The notes below the pieces were generated by a model. The model saw nothing but the letters and a program-made list of their open reading frames with translations. It was not told the origin of the DNA and searched no databases. A DNA stretch of 64,000 bases, from NCBI GenBank assembly GCA_032207245.1, contig CM063502.1:139227673-139291672 (forward strand), given 5' to 3'. Positions 37,828 to 50,695 of this stretch are shown here, piece after piece; positions within the stretch are counted from its first letter, which is position 1, and every line of letters begins with the position of its first letter. This DNA comes from Pardosa pseudoannulata (lineage: Eukaryota; Arthropoda; Arachnida; Araneae; Lycosidae). The position numbers were made by a program, and so were the translations under genes.

Positions 37828-38061
37828 TTGTACAGGGTTAACAGCATTTATTCACTTGAGAATGCGGTTGATTTTACACTAGTCAGTTTTCCAACAACCT
37901 CATGCGTTCTGTTGAGCAGAGATCACAAAACCGTCGATCAGGAGCTATTAGTAGCTCGCGGGGATATTTTTGGTAGATTCTATTGTCATTCTCCGGGATG
38001 GCTAACCTGGAGTTGTTTCAATGAGCCCATAAAGAAGACCAAAAAATCGTTTTGTCTTTAG
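37828..38061. other. Less AT-rich island, unidentified
   Basis: This part of the E2-E3 intron is clearly richer in GC than its surroundings and is open on the plus strand for 77 codons. The minus strand encodes RFCDLCSTERMRLLENWL in a frame that also looks open. Neither matches a family I recognise. It may be a transposon remnant or a conserved element. Confidence 0.3.
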
Positions 38062-38069
38062 AATCGTTT

Positions 38070-39658
38070 TCTTCAAGATTTGAAAACATCTGGAGTTTTT
38101 TCTTTTTTTGTTTCTGAAGAAAAATACCCAAATTTGGTCCAGGTTGGTATGAAAGGTTAAGCAAAATTTCCTTTATACGTACTAGCTACTAATCTGTGAG
38201 GCTTCTGTTTCCAGTATGAAATTTATAAAGAAAAGAACAGAAACAAACAAAACACTTGGACAATTGTATTCAAACGGTAGCCTCTACGTGCTGTATCAAC
38301 GTTTAAAATTTGTTCATGATCGCAAAAATTGCCATCCTTTTTATTAAAGTTAATAAGTCTTTGGCAAAATATGTTATTATAATTTTAATTTAGTACTAGC
38401 GCTTCAATTTTTCCTTACGTCCAATTTAATTTCAATTTTCCCCTTACATGCATTTTCATTAAAATCGATTTCATATTTACAAGAAATGTATGTTTATAAC
38501 AACAAACGGATCTAAGATTTGAAAGAAAAAGAAAAGCTCTTATTTCCAGCCTGGTTTCTTTCAGTATCTGACATTAAGATTAAAAACTGTATTATTGCTC
38601 AGAATCTTCATAATTTTGGCTCCTACTACTACAGAAAATAATTAAAATAACCAAACAAGTATAGAAAAAATGAAGAATTTTTGTCAGTAAAAGATTACCG
38701 TAATCTTCAAGGGTAGATTTATATTCTTATATATGTGCTTACTTTATCATGTTTTCCATTTACAAAATATATTCTTTTATAAAGATTTTGGTTTGAAATA
38801 AAATACCAATCAAATTTTTAAGACTAGCTCCTCCAGAAAATCTTTTGCGAAACTGAGCTTCTCGAAAAAAGATCATAAATTTGTGATCTACATTTTATAA
38901 CCCTGTCACGTTCCTTGAAGTTACATTTATTTTTTCATGTTGTATGTCTCTGACAGTAGTTATTTTACTTGAATACTTTGATGATTTTTATAACGTATTA
39001 AAATAATTCATAAAAACTTATTTGAACAGTTTCATTGAAATTTGATTTTAGATAAGAAATGGGGAAATCCTTAACATGATTTCACTGTTAATTATTTTGA
39101 CTGATTCTCTTTTTTAAAATTTTGCTATGGGGCATCGAATCAGTTGCACAGTATTTTTCATCCTAATCTTACTTTTCTATTTTATAAATATATAGTAGAT
39201 ATTCTAGAAATTGATAAAATGAACCTTTTTCATAGAAAACGTGTGTACATTTATTTTTTTATATTTTAATGTAAAACTGATAGCAGTTGTCAGTATATTT
39301 AAAGATATTTTAGTAAAACTACAAAAAATTGATTGCTTTGAGTGAGAATGAAATTTAGGTCTTTTTTAAATGATATAGGTATGACCTGTAATAAACAAAA
39401 TTTCTTCACAGTTAACTGGAAGGTATAGTATAATTAGAATTATTTTTATTTTCCAACGCAGAAGTAAGCTATAAGATTAACAAAAACAAATAAAAATATT
39501 CGTAAAACAATAGCAAAAATAAGGAACAAAATTTCTTTGCAGAAAGAAATAATGGAATTATAGAAAGCAGAAATAGGATAAAGCCAACATTAAGTAGATT
39601 AAGCTTTTATCTCACTTTGAAGTTGTTAAAGTTGAAGTATAAAATAAATATATCTCAC
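38070..39658. other. Rest of the intron between E2 and E3
   Basis: AT-rich sequence without recognisable exons or repeats. Confidence 0.55.
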
Positions 39659-39799
39659 AGAGAAGCACTGCTAAGTAATCACTGTCTTCAATTAGATTTT
39701 CTAAGATTTTGGCATTCACTTCTTCGATTCGGTCAGGTAATTCCATCGAATCTAAATCTGTTAACCAGGCGAGAACTTTTTCTTCATCTTTAAGGTCAC
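39659..39799 (-). CDS. Exon E2 (B-type, 47 codons): linker helix and first strand
   Basis: This 141-nt exon lies 97 bp downstream of E1. It starts (G)DLKDEEKVLAWL, continues with MELPDRIEEVNAKIL, and ends with DYLAVLL before the donor T|GTGAGA. It closes the fold begun in E1 (the helix after Y-x-G) and opens the next one (first beta strand). It is three codons longer than the usual 44 because of an extra LPD-type segment before IEEV, a variant it shares only with E18. Splice phases are 1 and 1. Confidence 0.86.
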
Positions 39800-39896
39800 C
39801 TAGAAAATTACAGTGACACATTCCATTAAGGTTTCATATCCGTTTTATCCAAATGAGAAGTATTTTGGGGAAAAAGTTCACAATTAATTAATTTAC

Positions 39897-40079
39897 CTTC
39901 GAAGATTGCAGGCTGCTGATTTCGGAAATACATAAGCGCGGGAAATGATGTAACGCCATATTTCTTTGCTGTTGATTTTTCACTGTTCTTCACAAAAGCC
40001 ACACCAAAATCCCCACATTCGTCGTCTATGCGTTCTAATTCTTCTAATATAACATTACAGTCTTTACAGCTTTTCGTAT
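39897..40079 (-). CDS. Exon E1 (A-type): thioredoxin-fold core with CKDC
   Basis: This is the most upstream exon I can find, 183 nt, entered after a polypyrimidine tract ending in CAG and left at G|GTAAAT. It begins in phase 1, so a further exon ending in one codon base must precede it. The peptide carries S-CKDC-NVILEELERIDDEC, then VAFVKNSEK, KKYGV, the cis-proline segment FPALMYF, and ends IFEG. CKDC sits exactly where the CxxC of active thioredoxins lies, so this fold could be redox active. It is one of three A exons in the array with both cysteines. The A exon next in the gene (E3) has lost both. Confidence 0.88.
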
Positions 40080-40197
40080 CTGAAACAGAAATAGAATAAT
40101 TCAATTCGTGAATAGAAGTAATTAAACAGAATACATTTTAGAAGTAACAGCTGATAAAGCAAAGTATTGTTTCTGTTCTTGCCATAAGTAGCTGAAC

Positions 40198-40256
40198 ATT
40201 CAAACTAATGTTCTCGTGCAAGAATTTCCTTCTTACACGAGAATATTAGTTTGAAT
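40198..40256. repeat. Inverted repeat (21-bp arms, 17-bp loop)
   Basis: Arms ATTCAAACTAATGTTCTCGTG (40198-40218) and its complement at 40236-40256 differ at one position (G versus A, giving a G-T type pair in RNA). It lies about 120 bp upstream of E1 in the same intron. It may be the remains of a small fold-back element or an RNA hairpin near the acceptor. Confidence 0.8.
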
Positions 40257-40689
40257 TTTCAATAGCTATCAAGCAGAAACGATTATACTTGATAGTCATC
40301 CTAAAATTATTCCTTCATATCTCAATGAACCCGAATTAAAAAAATATTTCCTCAAAAGATAGAATACTTTATTTCAAACATCGAATAAATAATTTAAAAA
40401 CATTTAAAACACAAAAAGTGTAATAGTAAAAAATATATTTTCTACAAAAAAGACCCCAAGCAGTTTTAATGAATATTGTAATTACTATTCTCTGCAAAAT
40501 TATTTTTTACTTCACCTGACACCGTTCCGGTTTATTTTCATGTAAAATGACTCACTGGGTGGGAATATGACTCCCGGTTTATTTCTTCCACCATCCTTAA
40601 TTTTCTGTGGACGCCCCCTCCTCTCAATCAAATTTAAATTTGTAAGAAATTTTAATAAGCTGAAAAAGGGGTTTCCGTTTCGATTTTAA

Positions 40690-40832
40690 AGTCATTTCAC
40701 TAGAAATCTAGCAAAAGCTATATGGATGTTACACCAACTTGGTATGATAAAATATATTCCGGTAATTTCACTGGAAATCTAGCAGAAGCTGTATGGATGT
40801 TACCCAACGTGGTATGATAAAATATACTTGGT
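40690..40832. repeat. Tandem duplication of about 73 bp
   Basis: The unit with TTTCACT, AAATCTAGCA, GCTATATGGATGTTAC and GGTATGATAAAATATA occurs twice with a handful of differences. The adjoining 40840-40990 is also less AT-rich and may be part of the same old repeat. Confidence 0.8.
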
Positions 40833-40999
40833 ACTGTCTTGAAAGGTGCCCTGAAGGAAGCTAATGATTACCGTTCACAACTGCAATCATAAGAGGATTA
40901 AACTTCTGAAAGCATGCAAATTCCTGCACAAACCAGAAAAAGCTCGAATTATTGACAACACCGCTGTTATAGAGATAATCATCCAAACTTTCTTGGGAT

Positions 41000-43738
41000 C
41001 TCTTCCCCTCACCCACTTGTAGTCAACATTTTTGCTGTACATTTTTATTATTTTCGGGTCCTTGAGAGAGGAAAAGAGGGAGATAATAGATGCTTGAATA
41101 TGTAGAAAATAAATGAAAAAAGTTAATTTTAATGACTTTTTTACAATTTAAAAGGAAATATTCCTCCAATATATATATACATACATATGTGTGTGTGCGT
41201 GAGTTTTTTTGTGTGTGTATGCATGTATGTATATACATATACCAATTAACGAAGACAAAGTTTATTTCTGTAATAATCAAATGATTTGGATCAAACTATT
41301 GACTTTGATACCAAAATTAAATTTAATATCACCATTTGATAGGGACTACATGGAGAAGTTGTGATAATTGTGCAGTGTTACAATAAATAAAAAAAAACAG
41401 AAAACCTTTCTTCAAAGATCACTGGGTAAATGACAACAGTTTTGGGTAAGTTACAAATATATAACAGAAGGATACGAAAGATAAAAAAAATATTATTGTA
41501 ACATCTCTTACACGAGATAATATTTAAATTTAACAGCAATATCCTTTCTCAAAAATTTAAATGTCCAAACTTTAATAACTTGTAAAACAAAAATGGATAA
41601 AAATAGCAAAACTGGGGCAAAATAAAGCTATTGTTTAACACGCATTTATTATTACGCATTGTTCTTGATGGAAGTATTTACTTTTTCAGGTTCTACTGAA
41701 GACCTTCTTGCCCTTTTGATTTGAGGAAGAAGCTTATTTTAAAATAGCAACATGCTTTGTTTTATTTGAATTTTATAAGCTGGTTTCTTTTATTGAAAAT
41801 ATGTTAGATTTCATTAAAGACAGGAGTTGTTGTGGTTCCACTTCAAAAATTCTTAAATCTACCGTAGAACAAAAAACTTAATAATTTCAAATAATTCACA
41901 ATTTAGACATATTAATAATAACCATTTTACATGTTCAAAAATCTGGATTTCAAAAAGTAAAATAAATAAATAAAAAGAGCAAATATTTTGGACAAATCTT
42001 CAGGCACAATCCCCCTTGTATATCTATTTTCAAACGGAGAGATTATGTTTATTTATATAAAATTGCTTATCAGGTAATATGCAAAGAGTTTATAATCAAC
42101 ATTTTTCTTTAATATATTTAAATGGGGGAGTTTGTAAGTGATACAAGTTAGCATGTTGATTATTTATAAAATAAAGAGTATGCTTCAGATGAAAACAAAA
42201 CTATGAATTTAAATAAAAAAAAATTGGACATTTATATTGTTAATTGTTCCAAACATACATAGTTAGAATCTTTTAATAATTTAAATGAAGTATTTTCATA
42301 TCATTATTTGGCTTTTAATTAAATGAATTTTTTATTTGAAAGCAATTGTGTTGTGTTCAAACGACTCTTTGTTATTTAAATATTTGTATGTCTTTCTTTT
42401 TTCATTTTATTTTTAAAAAACTATAAATATTTTTAAAATTTTAAAGCAATTGTTTGATTTGTATCGAAATAGTACAAATTTGTATAGTTATTAAAGTGCA
42501 ATCATAATGTAAACCAATTCTTTATTAGCCAATCATATGTATTTAGAAAACTTTTTTACCTTACTAAACTACGGGTTGCGGGGAATGTTTCTAAATTAAA
42601 TATTTCAAATAAGGTGTAGAATCTAAACTTTTTAACACTGTTTCAAACATTAAATTGCCATTTAATTTTTTTATGAGACATGATTTTTACAAAATGGGTT
42701 TTAGCTTTGATGCAATAAAAATTGAGATTTTATGTCTTAAAATTTTTAAAAGGTTTAAAGCACTTATGATCAGTTAAGCAAGTATAATTAAAAAGTTCAC
42801 ATTTAAGGGCTCAGTAGCTTTACGAAGCATTGGTATATATTATTAACTTACAGTTACGTAACTTTTTATTATATAAACATTAGATTTAAAAATTTTTGTG
42901 AATTATATAAGGTTTTAAATTTTTTTTATTAATACCTAAATTGTTCATTGGCATTTAATTTTTCATAGATTTCTGCAATATTTTCAGCAAACCCTTCTAG
43001 TATATATTAAAAATATATGTGCATTTATTTTGAGTTTAGACTTCATTCAGGATATCACAACTCAATTTAAGTTTAGAAAAGTCAAAATCTTTCTTGCTAA
43101 TGTAATGCACAGAATTAAAAACATTTTCCGTCTCATTTTCCTTCAGTCAATCAACATGATAATACCCAAATATGTTAAAAATATAATTTTGAGTATAAAT
43201 GAAGTAAAATTAGGAGAAAAAATTGGAAATCAAAGTGAGTGAAGTATTTTTAAAAACTAAAAAAATTTTTAAAAATTGAAAGTTTTGAATTTTTAATGTG
43301 ATTGGTTTAGTAATATTTTACTGTATTATGTGAATTTATTGTATTAGTTTGATTATTCTAGGTCGATACTTAAAAAAACGCTTTTTTATGTTCATTGTCT
43401 CGTTAAACAGACTATAAGGAAATCTTTTTAGAAAATAATAAAAAATTATTACAAATGTAAATTAACAGGCTAATTTGAAAAATACGTCCTTTTTACATTT
43501 TTAGTTTATTTTTCTATAGAAATATGTAATAAATATGTAAACACATTTAAATAATGATCACGAAGTATATAAAGTTTAGAAAAATTGGAAGTTTTGACAA
43601 AAATGTGAAAGTTTGATTTAATATTTAATTAAAGTTGAATTTTTTAGTTCATGATAGAATGCGGGATAAATTTGTTTAGAAAAATTTGTAGAAATTGGAT
43701 ATATTGTTCATTTAGAAAAATTTGAAGCGAGAATAAAT
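41000..43738. other. AT-rich, no gene recognised
   Basis: Apart from a cryptic simple repeat (TA/CA/TG) at about 41170-41245, nothing recognisable. Open frames here are short and lack motifs. Confidence 0.5.
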
Positions 43739-43740
43739 TA

Positions 43741-45266
43741 CAGTCGAACTTCGATAACTCGACTTCCTATAAGTCGAATAATCCGCTAACTCGAACTTTT
43801 AATCAAGTCCCGAATCATTTCTTTACTTTTCTTTTAAAAAGTGTCTCTATAACTCGAAGTGAACATCTTCTAAGTCGAAGTTTTTGTGATAGATTTCCCC
43901 GGTAAAAAACACAATTCTATTCAAAACTTCGAATGTCAGTCTATTCTTCACCATCGAGAACGATGGTTCTCAAAGGTCACGAGCAAGCACAGGACACTAT
44001 TCAAATCTTACAACAATACCTGGAGACCACCGAAGGTACAGACAACACCCTATTTAACTGTGTTCAAAAATTAAGTGATTTTGTGAATGCCAGAAACCAG
44101 GATTGGCATGATTTAAATCAGTTGATTTAAATCATGATTTAAATCTTGATTTAAATCAGTTGATTTAAAAAAAAATCATTGATTTAAATCATTTTTCCAC
44201 TTTTTTAAAACCTATATTCCAAAGACAGGAGAACTGAGAATCAGTCAGCACAGTAATACCAATAAGTAAATAAGTGTAAATAGATAGCATGTGCTTTCCA
44301 AGAATTTAGGGGTTGTTATCGGAAAATATGTAGTAGGGGTAGTACAATGATTGATTATGACTGGTTGAATTCATTTTATGTAATGGGAGGTAAAGAGAAC
44401 TGAAATCCAATTTGTCTACCAAACAACAATAGCCGTAGCTTCGTCTGCTGGAATGGAAAGACAGTTTCCTTCTTTTGGTATCGTTCATTCTAGCCTTCGT
44501 AACCAATGAGGAGTGGATAAATCATCAAAGCTAGTGTTTTTAATGAATCAATTAAATCCATAATTCGGTACTTAAAAAAATATTAAAATAATTGTGATTT
44601 GTTTTTTAAATAAATAGTTTGCATTAAAAGAATATTTAATTTGTTCTTTTAATTGACATCTTATTCAGTTAGCACTATCAATGACAAAATAGTAGAATGT
44701 ATTTAGTTTAAAATTTATATATTTAAGTTTAGGTAATCAGTGTGCAGAATATACTAGATAGATAAGATGTGACTTCTTATAACAAACTATTCTACGTATA
44801 TTGCAATAAACATAAAAACAACAATTAAAATTAGTATTCAGAAAAAAATCAAAAATATCCGATTTAAATCAAAAAAATCTGATTTAAATCAAATAAATCT
44901 GATTTTTTTGATTTTTTTAAAAAAATCATGATTTTTTTCCAACCCTGCCAGCAACCTTAAAAATAATTGCCTTTTTCAAATGAGATTTGCATGGTATGTA
45001 TAATAATTAATATCTAATGAGGCCAAATTTCTTGAGTTTTAATAAACCTTTTGAACCGATTCTTCTTTTGTTGTTTACATAGGCTATTAAAAAATTAAAA
45101 TGCGTACAAATGTAGTATTATGGCACATTTCAAACCATTTAAACCATGTCGACACATCTTAAGTACCAGTTGAGAGGAATGGTAGGTAACTTCGATAACT
45201 CGAACTTCGGATAAGTCGAATATTTTTGGGGGTCTCCTGGGACCTCGAGTTATCGAAGTTCGACTA
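43741..45266. mobile_element. Pogo-like DNA transposon interrupted by a hAT element
   Basis: The left end starts CAGTCGAACTTCGATAACTC and the right end read backwards TAGTCGAACTTCGATAACTC, with TA on both sides. The total is 1,526 bp, of which 850 bp is a nested insertion. A plus-strand frame at 43960-44097 (VLKGHEQAQDTIQILQQYLE and following) is open right up to the insertion and is presumably a piece of the transposase end. Its inverted-repeat wording differs from the 3.45-kb element, so it belongs to another subfamily. Confidence 0.85.
44098..44947. mobile_element. hAT-type element nested in the pogo element, with 8-bp target duplication
   Basis: The left end is CAGGATTGGCATGATTTAAA; the right end read backwards is CAGGGTTGGAAAAAAATCAT. 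The flanks are CCAGAAAC (44090-44097) and CCAGCAAC (44948-44955), an 8-bp target-site duplication with one difference, the size made by hAT transposases. Both subterminal regions hold several GATTTAAATC palindromes, which may be transposase binding sites. No transposase frame is visible, so it is non-autonomous. Nesting shows it arrived after the pogo element. Confidence 0.85.
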
Positions 45267-45269
45267 TAT

Positions 45270-47030
45270 ATGCTAAAGCAGCCGAAGAAGAAAAAGTGTT
45301 AGTAAATGTTTCACACGAATTTATCAAACAAAATATATGAAAAGGAACAAATTTTAGTGCCATGAATAGAAAACAACATACATAATTTTAAAAATAGTTA
45401 CATTTTTGTTCGAAACCAACCTGTAGCTAATAATAAAATTCCATGGATTTTCTACCACTAAAAGCAAGTAATTTTTAATTTTTATTAAACTAACGTTTTA
45501 TTTGTTATGTAATATATAATAAATATTTGAAATGTTATATGTTTAGAAAATTTAAACTAAAATATATTTAGTACTAAAATAAATTCTCGTTTGTTTGTTA
45601 GTTTTACATGAGAGAGTTAAAGAAATTGTTAATTGCAAATTGTAGAAATAAAAAGCTCAATATGCTAAACAAGAGTATTTTAATTAAACGCTAATGTTTT
45701 AAGAAGAAATTTAAAAAATATAAATTTAACGCAGCATTGATTCCCAGTTTATCCACAACATATAGCTAAAAATATGTAAAATAGTCATAGTTATACAAAT
45801 TCATCTTCTACAAAGATGACATTTAAACCTGTTGATTTTTTTATATTTAACATTGATACAGCTTAGATTGGATATTGTAGACTCGTTTACATTTTTTATT
45901 TGTTGCTGGCATAAATTCTTTCTCTCAATTTTGAATCAACATTAAAAACTAATTGTCATTTGTTACCTCAAAATCATTTTCATTTCAATTTAATTTAAAA
46001 AAGTACGTTATTTATTAGAAAATTTGAGAATTAATTCAAGATCTTATTATTGGAAAGTAATTTTAACAAATTTTTCTTATTAAACTGTTTAAAGAGAAAT
46101 AATTTGAACATATATTTCTTAACCCTCCATAAAACCCTGGATATATATTTGGTTGTATTACACAGCTTTTTACTAATTTGAAAATTACAGTAATTATCTA
46201 AGGAACTGAACTTGAACTTCTGCAAATTTCAAGTTCAATTTTTTCTGGTGTTAATGAAAATGAATCTTATGAATCTTCTATATGAATCTTCAATTTTCGT
46301 CTTGGATTTTATTTTTCAATGGAGTTACACTACTGAGCATTTAGAAAGTGTAAAAGATGCATTATTAGGAAACGAAGATTACAGTTTTTTAAGATTTTTA
46401 TCTACCAGTGTTTATTATGTTAAGTCGAACTTTAAACATGCAAGACAGTTGTATTATGGATTACACCATATCCTGCTTGTTGTATCCAGCGAACTAAACC
46501 CAATGCTAGGTTTTCTATAACTTATACACACTAATGTGCCCAAAAGCAAAATTTCATTTTTGTCAAATATACATTTATCTATTAAATAAACATTGGGTGT
46601 GTTTTTGAGAAACACATTTTCATTGCCGAAATTTAGGAATATTTTTTTCCCTTGAAGGCTATAGTACATTTATGAAAAAAAAATTCTGTAATTTGTGTGC
46701 AAGTTTTTAATTTGATGGTATTATTACAATTTATAGAAGAAGTAAAAACATACTATGTTGAAAAATTTCAAAATAACATATTTTAACAGCTTAAAGGATG
46801 AAAATATTGAAGTACGATATTAGATTATAGTTTGAAAGGTGAATAACATATCTGAAGATCATTTATTAAACATCATATTATGGAAATTTATTTATGCTTG
46901 ATAAAAGAGTAAAAGATAGAGTGAAAAGAGTGAACTGTATTTATATTCATAATTCGTTTTCCAATGAATAAGGAATGATTAATTCATAAAAAATACGTTT
47001 GCAGTGTAAAACTCAGTATCAACAGATCGT
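45270..47030. other. AT-rich, no gene recognised
   Basis: A 102-codon plus-strand frame (46212-46520) is hydrophobic but lacks recognisable motifs or homology to the array. Nothing else seen. Confidence 0.45.
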
Positions 47031-47035
47031 ATGGG

Positions 47036-47255
47036 AATCTATTATCTGCTGGCATCTTGGTTTATACAACCAACCAAAAAGTTAATCATTTTTCCATAAC
47101 AGATTTTTTTTATCAAGTGTATGAAACACATTAATTTGGTCGACACTAAATTTCTCCTGGTTTCAAATATATGAAAATTACAATAACTTAAAGCATAAAT
47201 ATTTTATAATATTGCTCTGACACCTGGGACTTATATTTTTAGCAAGTGGGAGAGA
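47036..47255 (+). repeat. Dispersed repeat, copy 1
   Basis: Matches 47745-47985 in order along about 220 bp: TATCTGCTGGCATCTTGG, AACATT/CACATTAATTTGGT, TTTCTCCTGG, TTCTGACA-type end with AGCAAGT. Many small differences show an old duplication. Confidence 0.7.
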
Positions 47256-47744
47256 GTTACTACTCTATCTTTCATACCCCAATGTCTTAATTTTGTAAGT
47301 AGGATGCTGAAAATACCTTTGAAAAAATTTCAGTCTGTTCTGAGTATGAAGCTTAGATTCATTAAAAAAATTCTCCTTATGTTAATAAAATAGAAACACT
47401 TCTTAAAATTCGTGATAGAATCAAAAAACTAAATGGCGTATTACTTGTAAACGGTGTATATCTTGAAAGTTTTATCTTTTACCTTTCAATTTAAACCTGA
47501 TATATTCGAAGCATATTTTGGACAAAACTTATTTTATATCACCTACATATCAGAGCTAATTTTTAAAATTAGTGGTGTTTTATAATCTTCTAAATTTATA
47601 AGGTTTATTCGGTTTTTATATAGCAACTTAATATTATAAATTTCGTAGACTTAAACCTGTGTTGAGAAGTTTTTCAACAATATTTTACTAGGGAGGATAG
47701 TCGATAAAATATAATGGATATTTGACGTTTAATAAACAAAAATT

Positions 47745-47985
47745 CTATTGTCTGCTGGTATTTGGGTTTACATAACTAACAAAAAATGAAACACTTTTCT
47801 ATTGCAGTTTTTTTTATCAGAAGTGTATGAGACAAATTAATTTGGTTGACATTAACAAGACTTGATGATACTAAATTTTTTTTCTCCTGGCTTCATAAAT
47901 ATAAAAATTACAGTAGCTAAAAGAATTAATATATTATTATATTATTCTGACATCTAGGATTTATGTTTTCAGCAAGTTGAATAGA
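47745..47985 (+). repeat. Dispersed repeat, copy 2
   Basis: Second copy of the repeat at 47036-47255, about 700 bp away in the same orientation, longer by an insertion around ACAAGACTTGATGATAC. Confidence 0.7.
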
Positions 47986-48026
47986 ATTATGTGAAGTGAT
48001 TGTGTTATTATAATGCAATCACACAG

Positions 48027-48028
<2 letters not shown>

Positions 48029-48087
<59 letters not shown>
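48029..48087. repeat. (CA)n(TA)n microsatellite
   Basis: About 28 bp CA followed by about 31 bp TA repeats. Confidence 0.95.
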
Positions 48088-48088
<1 letters not shown>

Positions 48089-48305
48089 GCAAACACCTAC
48101 ACACAAATATATAAATAAATATATAAATAGACATTTGCATTGGTTCAAATGTTTCTTTAATTTACGCAGCATTCATAGTATAAACGAAAAGTTATCACTA
48201 GATCTATATCATATAAGAGTATGTAACAAGTAGAGGAAGTAAAATAAATTGTTTTAAAATTAATTTGAAATAATGACCTATTACACGCTCTATATTCGTC
48301 CATAC

Positions 48306-48400
48306 TGTATAGTGGTTAGCGTAGCGGACTTGCATGTGTTTGTATTATCACTCCACAGGGTGAATATTGAAAAAACAGTGTACTCTCACCTCGGAAAATG
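48306..48400 (+). repeat. tRNA-derived SINE fragment
   Basis: TATAGTGGTTAGCGTAGCGG is a typical tRNA A-box region. The B box further on is eroded, and no anticodon stem can be built. I take it as a SINE head rather than a tRNA gene. Confidence 0.5.
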
Positions 48401-48409
48401 ATAAATATT

Positions 48410-50690
48410 CATTAAAATGAATAAATGAATATTGCTAAAAATACAAACATCGAGCAATGTATGTTAAAATCTACATAAATGAATGTTTTAAAACCTGGAA
48501 TTTTAGTCACATTTTTTATTATTTAGAAACAAAGGTAAAAAATCCTATTTGAAACATACATTTGTTGGTTAAAGTTAACCCTTTGTATCAGCAATGTGCC
48601 TTTTGTATCTTTTTATGACATACACAAAAGTTGTGATTTTTATTATAGCAAGCTTTAAGAAAATGGCTATTTTATTGTCTCTACCCTTCAACACTGTAAT
48701 TATTGCAATTTGCTTCTAGAATTCCTTTCAAATTGAGACACATAATTAAATTATTGTTTTAAAGTTTTATTTATCGCTTGATACACATGAATATTAGTGA
48801 AAAAATTTTGGGCATGTTAATTAAAAAAAAAAATTGGAGAAGCCAGAAGTATATTTTTTACAATGATAGTTTTAGATTCTTTATATAAAGACAGTTTTTG
48901 TTCAAAATAATTTATAATATTTATAAAAAATCCGTTATTCTTTTGTGAAAATACATTTCTTTGCCAATAAGTTTTAATATTTATATTTAAAACTTCTCCC
49001 TTATTTTTTATACGGTTGAAATAATGTATTCGAGGAATGTACTTTCAGGAAATACTCTTTAATTAGGCGTTTATGAGATGAACACTGTTAAATATTCGTG
49101 ATAGTGAAAAAGAAAATTATTCGTTACTAAAATAGTCAGCCTCTGAAATCAGACTGTATAATCATTTACTCACTCAGGTTTCAGTAAGTCAGATCTAATT
49201 GAAAGTGCATTAATTTAAATAGTAATTACGATAGCGAAATGTAAATGACAGGTGTCCATCTGATTGCTTCGATACTCGATTATCTAATAGGAGGGTTATT
49301 TGAGGCTTCTCAGATTAATTCGTCATGCGTCAAGAATGCTCAGAGTACTTCAGTTGAATATAAATGTATTCATAACTGAGCTATTACATATTTTAAATAT
49401 TGCAATACAAATAATTTTCAGCATGAAAGGTAATTATACTGATATCATTTTTACATTTTTATATCAAATAAGAGAAACTTTATCTGTTAGTTTGGTTTAG
49501 AACAATAGGACCAATTTTGTGTTATTTATGTTTAATTAAACTAGAAAATTCTATTTAAAGCTAAATTCAGAGTTTGTAAAAATGTTCATATCAGAAATGG
49601 AAAACCCCAAACTCTGGTACCCAAAACTTTTCCACTATTTGACCCCAACAGTTTTTAAAAGAGGTTTAAAAAGTGTTTAGTGTAATGTATTATTATTTCA
49701 TTGAGTAAAAGTATATAGATTGCTGTACTTGTGCTTCTGTCATAAGAAAACAAAGACTCATTTTATTACTCTTATTTTAAGAATTGTATTAAATATTGAA
49801 ATCGAATTTTATTTTAGAATCTTAAACTTCACATAAATAAAATTAAAAATATGTAACTTTTTAAAAGTTTTGTTTGAAGAATCCTTATGACATTTTTAAA
49901 AATATTCTTGCTCCAAATTTTTTGAGATCTGTTAAAGCATTCTACTAAAGAATCTGCACATATTTTTAGATATTTTTATAGTTTTATTTTACAAAAGAAT
50001 TTTTTAACACGTACACTGATAAACTATGCAATTTAATAATAACTAATCTATTTCTGCATACAAAAAGTAAAATAAGCAACTTATCGCTGATTCCATGCAC
50101 AGTAACTACTATAAATGAAATGATAAAGGTAAATAATTTTTGAATTATTAGAAATAGAGATTTCAGATTTGTGATTAGAAATATTAGAACGATAATTTAA
50201 ACCAATAAAAAATGAAAATTTGACCATATTTAGGGTTCTGTGACCCCTTAACCTTTCAATTTTAGAGCAGTCAAGCAAATAAATGATATAATAAATGACT
50301 TATGAAAAAAAAAGAGATATAATGTGCAAGCACTCCTCGAAACATGGTTAATTGGTTTTACCTAAGGCAAAGTTGTGCTAAGTGCGTAATAGATAGGAAA
50401 ACTAATTATTGCGTTATTCATGTATACTACAGACTAAAACTTTTGCAAACTAGAATGCAGGCTGCCGCATAAAATACCATTTTGTCTTAAGCTTAAAAAA
50501 AAAATAATTTACGAGACTTACTTATTTGGAAATTTTATCGCCTTTTTTCGTACACCTATGCTTATTAAACAAAATCTTGGATTAAATTAAATTCTATGAT
50601 CGGCAAAGCTAAAAATTTTAATCGAATAAAACTGTACATGATAATAGCTAATTGTAATGAAACTATAATTACAATATTGATATATCAGTG
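48410..50690. other. AT-rich, no gene recognised
   Basis: No exon, repeat end or RNA gene was recognised in this stretch. Confidence 0.5.
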
Positions 50691-50695
50691 CTTAC

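Noticed and set aside
44098..44180. GATTTAAATC clusters as an independent repeat array
   Set aside because: They sit at both ends of an element with hAT-type termini and an 8-bp target duplication, so they are subterminal repeats of that element.
46212..46520. 102-codon plus-strand open frame
   Set aside because: Hydrophobic and AT-driven, no domain, no splice or start context; length is not exceptional for this much sequence.
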